A stretch of 64,000 nucleotides of DNA from Ignavibacteria bacterium (lineage in GTDB: Bacteria; Bacteroidota; Ignavibacteria; Tepidaquicellales; Tepidaquicellaceae). Location of the stretch: assembly GCA_036262055.1 (NCBI GenBank), contig DATAJP010000002.1, positions 454,177 to 518,176 of the forward strand. The letters run 5' to 3'. Shown piece by piece: positions 1 to 9,122 of the stretch (position 1 is its first letter; every line of letters starts with the position of its first letter). A program made the translations under genes and the position numbers. The notes beneath the pieces were generated by a model. It saw nothing but the letters and a program-made list of their open reading frames with translations, did not search any database and was not told the DNA's origin.

Positions 1-896
1 AGGTCAACTACGGAAATCCCGAGCTTATAAGAGACAGAATTTTATTTGATAACCTTACACCTCTCTATCCGAATGAGAAATTAAATCTTGAAACAACTCC
101 CGTTGAATACTCAATGAGAGTTATGGATTTATTCACTCCAATCGGAAAAGGACAAAGAGGTCTCATAGTTTCACCTCCCAAAAGCGGTAAAACAATTTTG
201 CTTCAGACAATTGCAAACAGCATAATACGGAACCATCCTGAAGTTCACATGATTGTTCTTCTAATCGACGAAAGACCTGAAGAGGTTACGGATATGGAAA
301 GAAACGTTAATGCTGAAGTAATTGCCTCAACATTCGACGAACCGCCGGAAAGACACGTTGCGGTTTCCGAAATCGTTCTGCAAAAAGCAAAACGCCTTGT
401 TGAAGCAGGAAAAGACGTTGTTATACTTCTTGACAGTATCACCCGTCTTGCAAGAGCTCACAACACTGTAATTCCTCATAGCGGAAAGATTTTATCAGGT
501 GGTGTGGACGCAAATGCTCTGCACAAGCCGAAGAGATTCTTCGGTGCTGCAAGAAACATCGACGAAGGAGGAAGCTTGACAATCATTGCAACATCATTGA
601 TTGAAACAGGAAGCAGAATGGATGAAGTTATATTTGAAGAGTTCAAAGGAACAGGAAACATGGAAACCGTTCTTGACAGAAGAATTTCCGACAGAAGGGT
701 ATTTCCTGCAATCGACCTGAACAAATCCGGAACAAGAAAAGAAGAGCTGTTGATTCCAAGCGATGTATTGAATCGCGTATGGCTCTTGAGAAAAATTCTT
801 GCCGATTATAATCAGGTTGAGGCAATGGAATGGCTGCTCGGAAAAATGAAAGGCACAAAGAGCAATAAGGAATTTTTAGCGACAATGAACTCATAA
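1..896 (+). CDS. rho: Transcription termination factor Rho, C-terminal part (5' end outside window)
   Basis: This is an open frame entering from the left edge (first full codon at base 3), with about 297 residues visible. Rho is a hexameric RNA-dependent ATPase that ends transcription. The visible part is the ATPase domain: P-loop SPPKSGKT near visible residues 57-64, Walker [12 protein letters not shown], then the conserved [20 protein letters not shown] segment and the secondary-channel region GTGNME...[13 protein letters not shown]. The N-terminal RNA-binding domain lies outside the window. The methionine at base 114 is internal, because coding similarity to Rho continues upstream of it. 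RNase G follows 33 bases downstream on the same strand. Confidence 0.97.
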   Translation, partial: VNYGNPELIRDRILFDNLTPLYPNEKLNLETTPVEYSMRVMDLFTPIGKGQRGLIVSPPKSGKTILLQTIANSIIRNHPEVHMIVLLIDERPEEVTDMERNVNAEVIASTFDEPPERHVAVSEIVLQKAKRLVEAGKDVVILLDSITRLARAHNTVIPHSGKILSGGVDANALHKPKRFFGAARNIDEGGSLTIIATSLIETGSRMDEVIFEEFKGTGNMETVLDRRISDRRVFPAIDLNKSGTRKEELLIPSDVLNRVWLLRKILADYNQVEAMEWLLGKMKGTKSNKEFLATMNS

Positions 897-929
897 AATA
901 AGGAGCTGATGAACTAATCCCCGATATAG

Positions 930-2495
930 ATGAAAAAAGAAATACTGATTAATGCGACTTCCAATGAAATTAGAATCGCTCTCACAGAGGATTCCAAGCT
1001 AACCGAATTTTTTGTAGAAAGCCCGGACCAGGAACGCAACGTCGGTGATATTTATCTCGGTAAAGTATGGAAAGTTATGGCGGGCATTCGCGCCGCATTC
1101 ATAAACCTCGGCTTCCCGCAGGATGCATTTCTTCATTTTTCCGACATTAACACATTAGATGATACTCTTCTGTCTGAGGAAGATACCGATATTGAAGATG
1201 AAGAAGATGAAGAAAACGACCAGCCTGCCTCACGTGCTAATTCAACCGAATCAAAAATAAAACTTAATCCTGCTAATCTGGAAAGAGGGCAGGATATTAT
1301 TGTTCAGATTACAAAAGAACCTGTCGGCAAAAAAGGTGTGCGGGTTACTTCAAAAATTTCACTTCCCGGCAGATACCTTGTGCTTATTCCCTTTGGCAAG
1401 CGCACAGGAATTTCCAAAAAGATTTATAACCCGCGCGAAAAATACCGTCTCAGAAAGATTGTCCGCTCTATGCTTCCGAAAGGTTTCGGAATTATTATCC
1501 GCACTGTTGCAATGAATCAGGATGAAAAACTTATCAGGGAAGATTTGAATACCTTGATAACTGAATGGAACTCAATAGAAGCAAAGCTTAAAACCGCAAA
1601 GTCTCCTTCTTTGCTTTATAAAGATGCAACAACAACTTCATCCGTGATGAGAGATATTCTGAAAGAAGATGTTTCAAAAATTGTTGTTGATTCCAAAAAA
1701 CTTCATAAAGAAATAAAAAATTATCTCGACAGGACTTCGCCGGGATTTGCAGAACGTCTTGAGTTATATAACGGCAACCAACCGTTATTCGATGTATTTA
1801 ACGTTGAACGCCAGCTTAACGATTCGCTTAACAAAAAAGTATGGGTTAAAGGAGCAGGTTACATTGTAATTGAAACAACAGAAGCAATGACCGTTATCGA
1901 CGTCAACAGCGGTAAATATGCAAAGAATCAGGAGCAGGAGCTTAACTCTCTCAATACGAACATCGAAGCCGCTAAAGAGATTGTCCGTCAGATTCGCTTG
2001 CGGGATATCGGCGGAATTATTGTGATTGACTTCATTGACTTATACGAAGAGCGAAGCAGAAAAAAACTCTACGAAGAAATAAGAAAAGAATTCCGGAAAG
2101 ACAGAGCAAAGGTAACCGTGCTTCCGATGAGTGAATTCGGGCTTGTGCAGATTACGCGTCAAAGAATACGTCAATCGATTCTTCATGCCATATCAGACCA
2201 ATGCCCGCTTTGCAGCGGAACAGGGCACGTTCAGTCACGCGTTGGTTTCACAACAGAAATCGAAAGATGGCTGCAGCGATATAAAGGAAGCTCGCACAAA
2301 CACAAGCTTATATTAAAACTTAATCCGCTTCTTTACGGGTATATGAAAGCCGGATTTCCAAGCAAACTTGGAAAATTAAAGATGAAATACTTCACCCGCT
2401 TTAAAGTTGCAGAAGATGATTTGCTCGCTCTTGATGATTTCAAGTTCATAGACCGCAAAACCGGCAAAGACATCACCGCCGAGTTTAATGATTAA
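930..2495 (+). CDS. rng: Ribonuclease G/E family endoribonuclease
   Basis: 521 residues. This is a single-strand endoribonuclease of the RNase E/G family, acting in rRNA and mRNA processing in the cytoplasm. It has an N-terminal S1-like RNA-binding domain (about residues 37-150), an RNase H-like/catalytic core with the two acidic metal-ligand segments VIDVNSGK and IVIDFIDL, and a zinc-link CPLC near residue 425. It ends soon after the core, so it is RNase G-sized and lacks the long scaffold tail of RNase E. Oddity: a run of mostly Asp/Glu residues (about 83-97) is inserted in the S1 domain. An AGGAG lies 25 bases before the ATG, too far to be a standard ribosome site. It probably shares a transcript with rho. 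Confidence 0.93.
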   Translation: MKKEILINATSNEIRIALTEDSKLTEFFVESPDQERNVGDIYLGKVWKVMAGIRAAFINLGFPQDAFLHFSDINTLDDTLLSEEDTDIEDEEDEENDQPASRANSTESKIKLNPANLERGQDIIVQITKEPVGKKGVRVTSKISLPGRYLVLIPFGKRTGISKKIYNPREKYRLRKIVRSMLPKGFGIIIRTVAMNQDEKLIREDLNTLITEWNSIEAKLKTAKSPSLLYKDATTTSSVMRDILKEDVSKIVVDSKKLHKEIKNYLDRTSPGFAERLELYNGNQPLFDVFNVERQLNDSLNKKVWVKGAGYIVIETTEAMTVIDVNSGKYAKNQEQELNSLNTNIEAAKEIVRQIRLRDIGGIIVIDFIDLYEERSRKKLYEEIRKEFRKDRAKVTVLPMSEFGLVQITRQRIRQSILHAISDQCPLCSGTGHVQSRVGFTTEIERWLQRYKGSSHKHKLILKLNPLLYGYMKAGFPSKLGKLKMKYFTRFKVAEDDLLALDDFKFIDRKTGKDITAEFND

Positions 2496-2507
2496 AAAAT
2501 AACACCG

Positions 2508-2583
2508 GAGTCATTCCCGTGAAAGCGGGAATCCCGGTCTTAATAACATAACGCATATGGATTCCTGCCTGCGCAGGAATGAC
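2508..2583. repeat. Family A palindromic repeat, inverted pair
   Basis: Two copies of the short palindrome with the core TCATTCCCGCG/CGCGGGAATGA face each other across an AT-rich spacer. Similar units occur at 15119, 15629, 28921, 46539 and 54365. The right-hand copy runs into the apparent 5' end of the next gene. Confidence 0.8.
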
Positions 2584-2586
2584 AAA

Positions 2587-4221
2587 GTGATAAAGCAGTT
2601 AAATACCAATCTTCTCCCTTCCGAAGCTTATGACGATAAGCTCATTCAATCCAAAATCAAAAAAGAATTAAAGCTAAAAGTTTCCCCTGGAGAAATTAAC
2701 TTCAAAAAACTAAAGCTCTCGCTTGATGCGCGGGGAAAATTTCCTGTTTATCGCATGCAGGTTGAAGTTTATGTGAACGAAGCTCCTCCTGAAGAAAAAA
2801 TCATTTCATCAAAATATGTTCACGTTAAAAATAATAAAAGCGTTGCAATCATCGGCGCAGGACCTGCGGGATATTTTGCTGCCCTTGAACTTATTGAAAA
2901 CGGAATTAAGCCTGTCATCTTCGACCGCGGCAAGGATGCACGCACGCGTAGAAAAGACCTGCGCGCAATCCAGCAATTTAATGAAGTTAACCCCGATTCA
3001 AATTACTGTTTCGGTGAAGGCGGTGCAGGGACATATTCCGACGGAAAGCTTTATACCCGTTCCGACAAGCGCGGTGACGTAAACAAAGTTCTGAAGATTC
3101 TTGTCGAGCACGGCTCAAAAGACGACATCTTATATGAAGCTCATCCGCATATCGGCTCAAATAAACTGCCGGGAATCGTGCAGAACATCCGCAAAACAAT
3201 TCTGAAATACGGCGGTGAGGTTCATTTCGACTCTAAATTAACCGACATCACGATTCAAAACAACAAGATTAAGTCCGTCATCATAAATAACAAAAATGAA
3301 TTTGATTCTGATAACATAATTCTTGCAACTGGGCATTCCGCAAGAGATATTTTTTATTTACTTCACGGCAAAAACATTTTAGTCGAAGCAAAGCCGTTCG
3401 CAATCGGAGTGCGCATAGAGCATCCCCAGCAATTAATCGACTTTATTCAATACAAACAAAAACCGCGCGATGAAAACCTTCCTGCATCGAGTTATAAGCT
3501 TGTATCACACGCATCCGGACGTGGAGTGTTTTCATTCTGCATGTGTCCCGGTGGATTGATTGTTCCGTCTGCAACTGCACCTGGTGAAATCGTCGTCAAC
3601 GGAATGTCAATGTCACGACGCGATTCAAAATATGCCAACTCAGGAATCGTCGTGCAGATAAACCTCGAAGACTTAACCGGTAATCTCTTCAAAGAAATAA
3701 AAAATCTGTACTCTGAACATAACAAGTCTGATTATTTCAACGAGCATTTTTCAAAAAAACTGAATACCAAAAATATTTTATGCGGACTTGAGTTTCAGAA
3801 ATCACTTGAGCAGTTATTTTTTCTTAACAATACCGCAGGTACACAGGAAGCCCCTGCGCAAAAGATTACCGACTTTGTAAATCACATAGTTTCATCGAAA
3901 CTAAACGGCACTTCGTACATCCCCGGAATTTATTCATCTGACTTCGATAATTTATTTCCGGAGTTCATAAAAGAAGGATTGCGGAAAAGCTTAATTGATT
4001 TTGGGCAAAAGATGAAAGGATATTATACCGATGAAGCGCAGATCATCGGCATCGAATCGCGCACAAGCTCCCCGGTAAAAATACCAAGAGATAAACTTTC
4101 TTATGAACATGTTGAAGTTAGCGGATTATATCCCTGCGGCGAGGGAGCAGGTTATGCAGGCGGCATTGTTTCCGCCGCAATCGACGGTCAAAACGTCGCA
4201 AAGGCAATTATAAAAAATTAA
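2587..4221 (+). CDS. FAD-dependent oxidoreductase, COG2509 family
   Basis: About 544 residues from the GTG at 2587. An uncharacterised NAD/FAD-dependent dehydrogenase family. It has a family-specific N-terminal domain, a Rossmann FAD motif GAGPAGYFAALEL near residue 90, a GEGGAGTYSDGKLYTR segment and a C-terminal GEGAGYAGGIVSAA FAD contact. An upstream ATG (2557) would extend the frame by ten residues (MDSCLRRNDK), but those are read from a dispersed palindromic repeat. From the GTG the protein begins (M)IKQLNTNLLPSEAYD, which fits the usual family start, so I prefer it. The substrate is unknown. Confidence 0.85.
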   Translation: MIKQLNTNLLPSEAYDDKLIQSKIKKELKLKVSPGEINFKKLKLSLDARGKFPVYRMQVEVYVNEAPPEEKIISSKYVHVKNNKSVAIIGAGPAGYFAALELIENGIKPVIFDRGKDARTRRKDLRAIQQFNEVNPDSNYCFGEGGAGTYSDGKLYTRSDKRGDVNKVLKILVEHGSKDDILYEAHPHIGSNKLPGIVQNIRKTILKYGGEVHFDSKLTDITIQNNKIKSVIINNKNEFDSDNIILATGHSARDIFYLLHGKNILVEAKPFAIGVRIEHPQQLIDFIQYKQKPRDENLPASSYKLVSHASGRGVFSFCMCPGGLIVPSATAPGEIVVNGMSMSRRDSKYANSGIVVQINLEDLTGNLFKEIKNLYSEHNKSDYFNEHFSKKLNTKNILCGLEFQKSLEQLFFLNNTAGTQEAPAQKITDFVNHIVSSKLNGTSYIPGIYSSDFDNLFPEFIKEGLRKSLIDFGQKMKGYYTDEAQIIGIESRTSSPVKIPRDKLSYEHVEVSGLYPCGEGAGYAGGIVSAAIDGQNVAKAIIKN

Positions 4222-4237
4222 CTCAATTCTGTCTTAT

Positions 4238-4292
4238 AACACAAAAACACTAAATCACAAAGTTTTATTTTGTGGTTTAGTGTTTTCGTGTT
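4238..4292. repeat. Family E inverted repeat, possible bidirectional terminator
   Basis: A long, imperfect AT-rich inverted repeat of about 24-base arms (AACACAAAAACACTAAA... pairing with ...TTTAGTGTTTTCGTGTT). It lies between two convergent genes, where it could end transcription from both sides. Related sequence lies at 43330-43500. Confidence 0.65.
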
Positions 4293-4315
4293 AATTTAAA
4301 ACTTTTATAAATAAG

Positions 4316-4486
4316 CTACTGCGCGTTTTGTTCTTCGGTTTTTTTGCGGTCGTAGAACGCCTGAATGTTATATTTTCTGTTTGCTACTTTTTTTAATGTG
4401 ATAAGACATATAATCATTGCAATTACAAAAACAGCAATAATCAAAAAAGTCAGCGAGGCGGCATTTATGATTTCTAATAAGACCAT
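4316..4486 (-). CDS. Small single-helix membrane protein, 56 residues
   Basis: A short frame starting MVLLEIINAASLTFLII and ending in a charged, Lys/Arg/Gln-rich tail. One strong transmembrane helix is predicted by eye at about residues 9-32, with the basic tail (RKYNIQAFYDRKK) on the cytoplasmic side. It begins 10 bases after the stop of nuoJ on the same strand, so the two are probably co-transcribed. Complex I operons usually have nuoK (about 100 residues, three helices) after nuoJ. This protein is too short and different in sequence to be NuoK. Function unknown. The tight spacing and clean topology make it likely to be real. Confidence 0.6.
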   Translation of the reverse strand: MVLLEIINAASLTFLIIAVFVIAMIICLITLKKVANRKYNIQAFYDRKKTEEQNAQ

Positions 4487-4496
4487 ATATTAAATT

Positions 4497-5033
4497 TTAT
4501 TCGAATTTCTTTTTAGCAAGAACAACAGCACCGACAACGGCGGCAAGAAGCAGAAAGCCGGCAATCTCAAACGGGAATGAATAATTCACAATTAAGCTTT
4601 TTCCTAAAGTCTGCGCAGTTCCGATGTCAACAGAATTAGGACTCAAAGCGGGATATTTTCCATAAAATCCGTAGTATACAGTATAACCCAGCAAACAGAC
4701 AAGCAGTATGGATAAAAGAATGCCTGAAATCTTTGTATAAGTAATTTTTTCGATGAGCTTTTTTTCATCCTGAAGATTAAGAAGAAGTATAACAAAGAGA
4801 AACAGCACCATAATCGCACCCATATATACCAATATCTGAATTATTGCCAGGAATTGCGCGTTAAGCAAAAGATATATTCCCGCAACCATAAGAAAATTCA
4901 CGATAAGATATATTGCGCTTGTCACCGGGCTTCTTCTTGTAACCATCATAATTGCGGAAAAAACCGCTACAACGGCAAAAATAATGAATAAAATATCCGG
5001 TAATAGAATTTTCTCGAATGACATAGGAACCAC
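4497..5033 (-). CDS. nuoJ: NADH-quinone oxidoreductase subunit J
   Basis: 178 residues with five hydrophobic segments. NuoJ is a membrane-arm subunit of respiratory complex I. The family signature region around residues 36-85 is clear: MMVTRRSPVTSAIYL, then QILVYMGAIMVLFLFVI, the pi-bulge helix. A charged loop (DEKKLIEK) and two further helices follow. No other nuo gene is nearby: the divergent neighbour is a TPR protein and the downstream gene is a 56-residue membrane protein. So this is an orphan or displaced copy, or the complex I genes are dispersed in this genome. Start at ATG 5033; a second Met lies four codons in. Confidence 0.9.
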   Translation of the reverse strand: MVPMSFEKILLPDILFIIFAVVAVFSAIMMVTRRSPVTSAIYLIVNFLMVAGIYLLLNAQFLAIIQILVYMGAIMVLFLFVILLLNLQDEKKLIEKITYTKISGILLSILLVCLLGYTVYYGFYGKYPALSPNSVDIGTAQTLGKSLIVNYSFPFEIAGFLLLAAVVGAVVLAKKKFE

Positions 5034-5138
5034 AAATTAACATTTTTAATTTTTATTATATAGGATAAAAAAGGATACATTTATATAAATTGTAAATGGG
5101 AATTAGTAATTTTATCTTTAATATTGCATAATGTCTTA

Positions 5139-6827
5139 ATGAAAAAGAAGTTTTCTTATATAAGTTTCATATTTATAATACTTTATTTTTGCTTATTCTT
5201 CAGCAAAAATTCTTATTCACAAACAGATAAAGTCAGCAGCAACGAACAGGCGCAGGGTTATTTCATTGCAGGCAAAACTGCGGAATTGAAATTCAATTAC
5301 TACGATGCGCTGCAGAATTATCAGACCGCGCTCAAGTATGACAAAGCTGCAGGAATATATTTTGCAATCGCAAATCTACAGTTCACACTCGATAAACCTG
5401 CTGATGCTTTAAGCTCTATCAACTCAGCATTAAGAATTTCTCCCGATGATATTACTTATCTTGAATTGAAAGCAGGGATATTGCGCGCTCAGGAAAAATA
5501 TGACAAAGCAGCCGAGACATATGAAGCTATCATAAGAAAAAAACCTGACTATACCTACGGACTGTACTCGCTTGCCAGAATGTATCAACATCTGAATAAA
5601 CCTGAGAAAGCAATTGTTATATACGAAAAAATTACTGATGAGATAGGTTATGATTTCGATGTGCTGAAAAGAATGTATGAGATTTATTTTCAGAATAAAG
5701 ATTATGAAAAATGCGTAGAAACGCTTTCAGCTATTCTGAAAATTTATCCGTTTGACATTGCATATAAAAAACAGCTTGCTGCGCTTTATGTAATGATAAA
5801 CCGTCCCGATGAAGCCGAGCAGTTATATACGGAAATTCTTATAATTGACCCGAAGGATAAAGAAATACTTACTGAGCTTACGAAAATTTATTTCGTTAAA
5901 AACGAAATGGATAAAGGATTCGAAAAGTTCAGAAAAATTCTTGGTAAGGATTCCTTAAGCTATGCAGAGAAAATCCAGCTTGGCGAAATTTATTATAATT
6001 TAATTGTGCAGGACCGTGAGGCAATCACAATTGCAAAAAATATTTTCACTAATGTCAGCGAAAATTATCCTGATAAATGGGTGCCGTATTATTTTCTCGG
6101 CGCAATAGATATTGTAAATAAAGATTTTGATTCATATACGGCAAAATTCGAAAAGGCATTGCAGTTAGCCGACACGGCAAAAGATGCTTTGCTTCAGATA
6201 GGTTATGTATATTATACACAAAATAAAATCACAGAAGCAGACGATGCGCTTGCGAAAGCAGTGCGCCTGTATCCTGAGGATTTTCAGGCAAATTATTTTT
6301 ATGGTCTTGTGCTTCAGCGAAAGGGTGATGAACCGACAGCAATTAATTATTTTGAATATGCTCTCGAGATAAACCCGGATGATGTCGGAATGCTTTCAAC
6401 CCTTGCGCTGGCATATGACAATCAGAAAATGTATGACAAATCGGATGAAGCTCATGAAAAAGCATTGCGTCTTGACCCTGAAAGCGCATTGATACTTAAT
6501 AATTATGCATACCAGCTTTCCGAGCGCGGAGTAAAGCTCGACAAAGCTCTTGCAATGTCAAAAAAATCTTTGCAGAAAGAACCTAAGAATGCCTCTTATC
6601 TTGATACTATAGGATGGATTTATTACAAGATGAAGCAATATGAGGAAGCAAGAAGCTATATTATGCAATCGCTTCAAGTCAACGGCGGAAGTGCAGTTGT
6701 TAACGAGCATATGGGAGATATTTATAACGCGATGGGTGACAAAGATAATGCCCGCAAGTATTGGCAGAAAGCATTAGACTTAAGCCCCGGCAATGAAGCA
6801 ATAAAAAATAAATTGTTTAATATATAA
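5139..6827 (+). CDS. Exported tetratricopeptide-repeat protein
   Basis: About 562 residues from ATG 5139. A TTG at 5124 is in frame, but the Lys-rich start MKKKFSYISF followed by a hydrophobic stretch is a normal signal sequence, so the ATG is preferred. After the signal peptide (about residues 1-28) nearly the whole protein is TPR helical pairs, with typical A/G-Y-P spacing such as DDITYLELKAGILRAQEKYDKAAETYE. It should be periplasmic or attached to the outer membrane, acting as a scaffold for protein contacts; no partner can be named. It is upstream of trxB with a gap of about 40 bases and may share its transcript. Confidence 0.85.
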   Translation: MKKKFSYISFIFIILYFCLFFSKNSYSQTDKVSSNEQAQGYFIAGKTAELKFNYYDALQNYQTALKYDKAAGIYFAIANLQFTLDKPADALSSINSALRISPDDITYLELKAGILRAQEKYDKAAETYEAIIRKKPDYTYGLYSLARMYQHLNKPEKAIVIYEKITDEIGYDFDVLKRMYEIYFQNKDYEKCVETLSAILKIYPFDIAYKKQLAALYVMINRPDEAEQLYTEILIIDPKDKEILTELTKIYFVKNEMDKGFEKFRKILGKDSLSYAEKIQLGEIYYNLIVQDREAITIAKNIFTNVSENYPDKWVPYYFLGAIDIVNKDFDSYTAKFEKALQLADTAKDALLQIGYVYYTQNKITEADDALAKAVRLYPEDFQANYFYGLVLQRKGDEPTAINYFEYALEINPDDVGMLSTLALAYDNQKMYDKSDEAHEKALRLDPESALILNNYAYQLSERGVKLDKALAMSKKSLQKEPKNASYLDTIGWIYYKMKQYEEARSYIMQSLQVNGGSAVVNEHMGDIYNAMGDKDNARKYWQKALDLSPGNEAIKNKLFNI

Positions 6828-6869
6828 AAAATTTAAAAACATAAAACATAAATAACCTCGTTTACCTTA

Positions 6870-7829
6870 ATGACTGAAAATAAAAATCATCACAAAGTAA
6901 TTATAATCGGCTCAGGTCCGGCAGGGTTCACTGCCGCTCTTTATACTGCTCGCGCTAATCTGGCTCCTGTTATGTTCGAAGGAAACCAGCCCGGCGGACA
7001 GCTTATGATAACAACAGATGTTGAAAATTATCCCGGCTTCGAACATGGAATCTTGGGACCGGAACTTATGGATGTTATGAGAAAACAAGTTCACCGGTTC
7101 GGAACGGAATCGATTTATAAGTATATCATAAAAGTAAATTTTGATGTTCGTCCGTTTGTGCTTACCGCTGATGACGGCGAAGAATATACCTGCGACACAT
7201 GCATCGTTGCAACAGGCGCTACCGCAAAACTTCTGGGACTTGATTCCGAAAATTATTACATGGGTTACGGAGTTTCTGCATGCGCAACCTGCGACGGATT
7301 CTTTTTTAAGAACCAAAAAGTTATTGTTGTCGGCGGAGGTGATACCGCGATGGAAGAAGCAAATTATCTTACTCACCATGCGAGTGAAGTTACACTTGTT
7401 CATAGACGCGATTCATTCAGAGCAAGTAAAATTATGCTTGACCGCGCAAGAAAAAATCCTAAAATTAAATTCCTAACTAATACGACAATTGATGAAGTTC
7501 TCGGCAAAGAAGAAAACGGAAGAAAATCGGTTACAGGTGTTCGCCTAAAAAATGTCGAAACGGGAAAGACCGAAGAAATCCCGATGGACGGGGTCTTTAT
7601 CGCAATCGGACACAAACCGAATACGGATATTTTTAAAGGAATTTTGGATATGGATGATGTTGGATACCTGATAACAAAAAAATCTTCGATGCAGACAAAC
7701 ATCGAAGGAGTTTTTGCATGCGGTGATGCGCAGGACAGTTATTACAGGCAGGCAGTTACAGCTGCCGGAACCGGCTGTATGGCGGCAATCGATGCAGAAA
7801 GATATTTAGAAAAATTATATTCACATTAA
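6870..7829 (+). CDS. trxB: Thioredoxin-disulfide reductase
   Basis: 319 residues, the normal bacterial length. It reduces thioredoxin with NADPH through FAD and a redox-active Cys pair in the cytoplasm. Seen: FAD motif GSGPAGFTAALYTARA (residues 14-29), GGQLMITTDVENYPGF, the active-site CATC (Cys138/Cys141), the NADPH motif GGGDTAMEEA (about 155-164) with HRRDSFRAS, and a C-terminal FACGDAQDSYYRQAVTAAGTG that binds FAD. All key residues are present. The gene sits between a TPR protein and hmgA, with no functional link evident. Confidence 0.97.
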   Translation: MTENKNHHKVIIIGSGPAGFTAALYTARANLAPVMFEGNQPGGQLMITTDVENYPGFEHGILGPELMDVMRKQVHRFGTESIYKYIIKVNFDVRPFVLTADDGEEYTCDTCIVATGATAKLLGLDSENYYMGYGVSACATCDGFFFKNQKVIVVGGGDTAMEEANYLTHHASEVTLVHRRDSFRASKIMLDRARKNPKIKFLTNTTIDEVLGKEENGRKSVTGVRLKNVETGKTEEIPMDGVFIAIGHKPNTDIFKGILDMDDVGYLITKKSSMQTNIEGVFACGDAQDSYYRQAVTAAGTGCMAAIDAERYLEKLYSH

Positions 7830-7859
7830 TTTATTTATAAAATTTAAATTTTTTTTATT

Positions 7860-9047
7860 ATGCCATTATACCATAAACTGGGACAAATCCCACAGAAAAG
7901 ACACACACAGTTCAGACAGCCCGACGGCTCTCTCTATAAAGAAGAACTGTTCTCGACTCTCGGCTTCGGGGGGCATCTGACAAATGCTTATCACATAAAC
8001 TCACCCGCGAAAATCGAATCAATCGATAAAAAAGTTTATGAGTTTGTGATTCAGGAATGGAAAGATGCCGACCTGCGTCCTTATCACTTCAAAACAAAAG
8101 GAACTCCCGAAGAGTCGGATTTTGTATTCGGAAGAAAGCCGATTATGTTCAACGACGATATCGTGATGAGTGTGTGCCGTCCTTCAAAGCAGATGGAAAA
8201 TTATTACCGCAATGCTTTATGTGATGAAGTTGTATTTATTCACGAAGGCGAAGGAGTTCTTGAATCAAACTTCGGAATACTTCCTTTTACAAAAGGAGAT
8301 TATATCATCATTCCGCGTAACATCACATTCAAGCTTATTCATAAAACCGCGCCGAGATATTTAATATTCGAAGCAACCGGGGCAATCAGAACCCCTGCGC
8401 GTTACCGCAACGAGTTCGGACAGCTTCTTGAGCACTCGCCTTACTGCGAGCGCGACATAAAAATCCCGCAGGAATTAAAAGTTGTTGATGAGAAAGGCGA
8501 CTTCGTCGTGATGATTAAAAAAGGAAACAAGATGAACCTTGTTCATTATGATTATCATCCGCTTGATGTTGTCGGCTATGACGGATTTTATTATCCCTGG
8601 ATTTTCAATATCGATGACTTCATGCCAATTACAGGAAAAGTTCACCAGCCGCCGTATGTTCACGAAACATTCGAAGGCAACGGGTTCGTGATTTGTTCAT
8701 TCTGTCCGAGAATGCTTGACTATCACCCGCTTGCCATACCTGTTCCGTATAATCACAGTAACATCGATTGCGATGAAATGCTTTATTATGTTGACGGCAA
8801 CTTCGGAAGCCGTAAAGGTGTTGAGTTTGCTTCAATCAGCTTGCATCCGGGGGGCATTCCTCACGGACCGCATCCGGGTACGGTTGACGCATCGCTTGGA
8901 AAACGCGAGACTCTTGAAACAGCAGTTATGATGGATACTTTCAAGCCATTAAAGCTCACAAACTTCGCAAAAGATTATAACGATGAGAAATATTATCTAA
9001 GCTGGAGAGAAAAAGAACCGAGCGAGCTGATAAACGAAGGGCAGTAA
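7860..9047 (+). CDS. hmgA: Homogentisate 1,2-dioxygenase
   Basis: 395 residues. A non-haem Fe(II) enzyme that opens the ring of homogentisate to maleylacetoacetate in tyrosine and phenylalanine breakdown. It is a cupin-fold protein. The family features are visible: PYVHETFEGNGFVICSF in the middle and the iron-ligand region SLHPGGIPHGPHPGT near residues 320-335. It begins MPLYHKLGQIPQKRHTQFR, as typical of bacterial HmgA. It is somewhat shorter than the roughly 430-440-residue proteobacterial and animal enzymes. Fumarylacetoacetase and maleylacetoacetate isomerase are not in this window. The gene needs oxygen, which supports an aerobic or microaerobic host. Confidence 0.93.
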   Translation: MPLYHKLGQIPQKRHTQFRQPDGSLYKEELFSTLGFGGHLTNAYHINSPAKIESIDKKVYEFVIQEWKDADLRPYHFKTKGTPEESDFVFGRKPIMFNDDIVMSVCRPSKQMENYYRNALCDEVVFIHEGEGVLESNFGILPFTKGDYIIIPRNITFKLIHKTAPRYLIFEATGAIRTPARYRNEFGQLLEHSPYCERDIKIPQELKVVDEKGDFVVMIKKGNKMNLVHYDYHPLDVVGYDGFYYPWIFNIDDFMPITGKVHQPPYVHETFEGNGFVICSFCPRMLDYHPLAIPVPYNHSNIDCDEMLYYVDGNFGSRKGVEFASISLHPGGIPHGPHPGTVDASLGKRETLETAVMMDTFKPLKLTNFAKDYNDEKYYLSWREKEPSELINEGQ

Positions 9048-9058
9048 AAATTAAACCC

Positions 9059-9112
9059 TGGTAGGACAGACATTCTTGTCTGTCCCGACAGGCAGGAATG
9101 CCTGTCGTACTA
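9059..9112. repeat. Family B double-hairpin repeat
   Basis: Two adjacent hairpins (GACAGACATTCTTGTCTGTC then GACAGGCAGGAATGCCTGTC) are bordered by GTAGGACAG and CTGTCGTAC. The element lies between the convergent hmgA and aat genes. Other copies: 43966-44029 (carrying an insertion), 54334-54355 (cut short) and 59910-59960 (opposite orientation). Confidence 0.85.
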
Positions 9113-9122
9113 ATACATGGTT

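Noticed and set aside
245-894. Antisense frames over rho and other long shadow frames throughout
   Set aside because: They lie fully opposite strongly conserved genes and show no family features.
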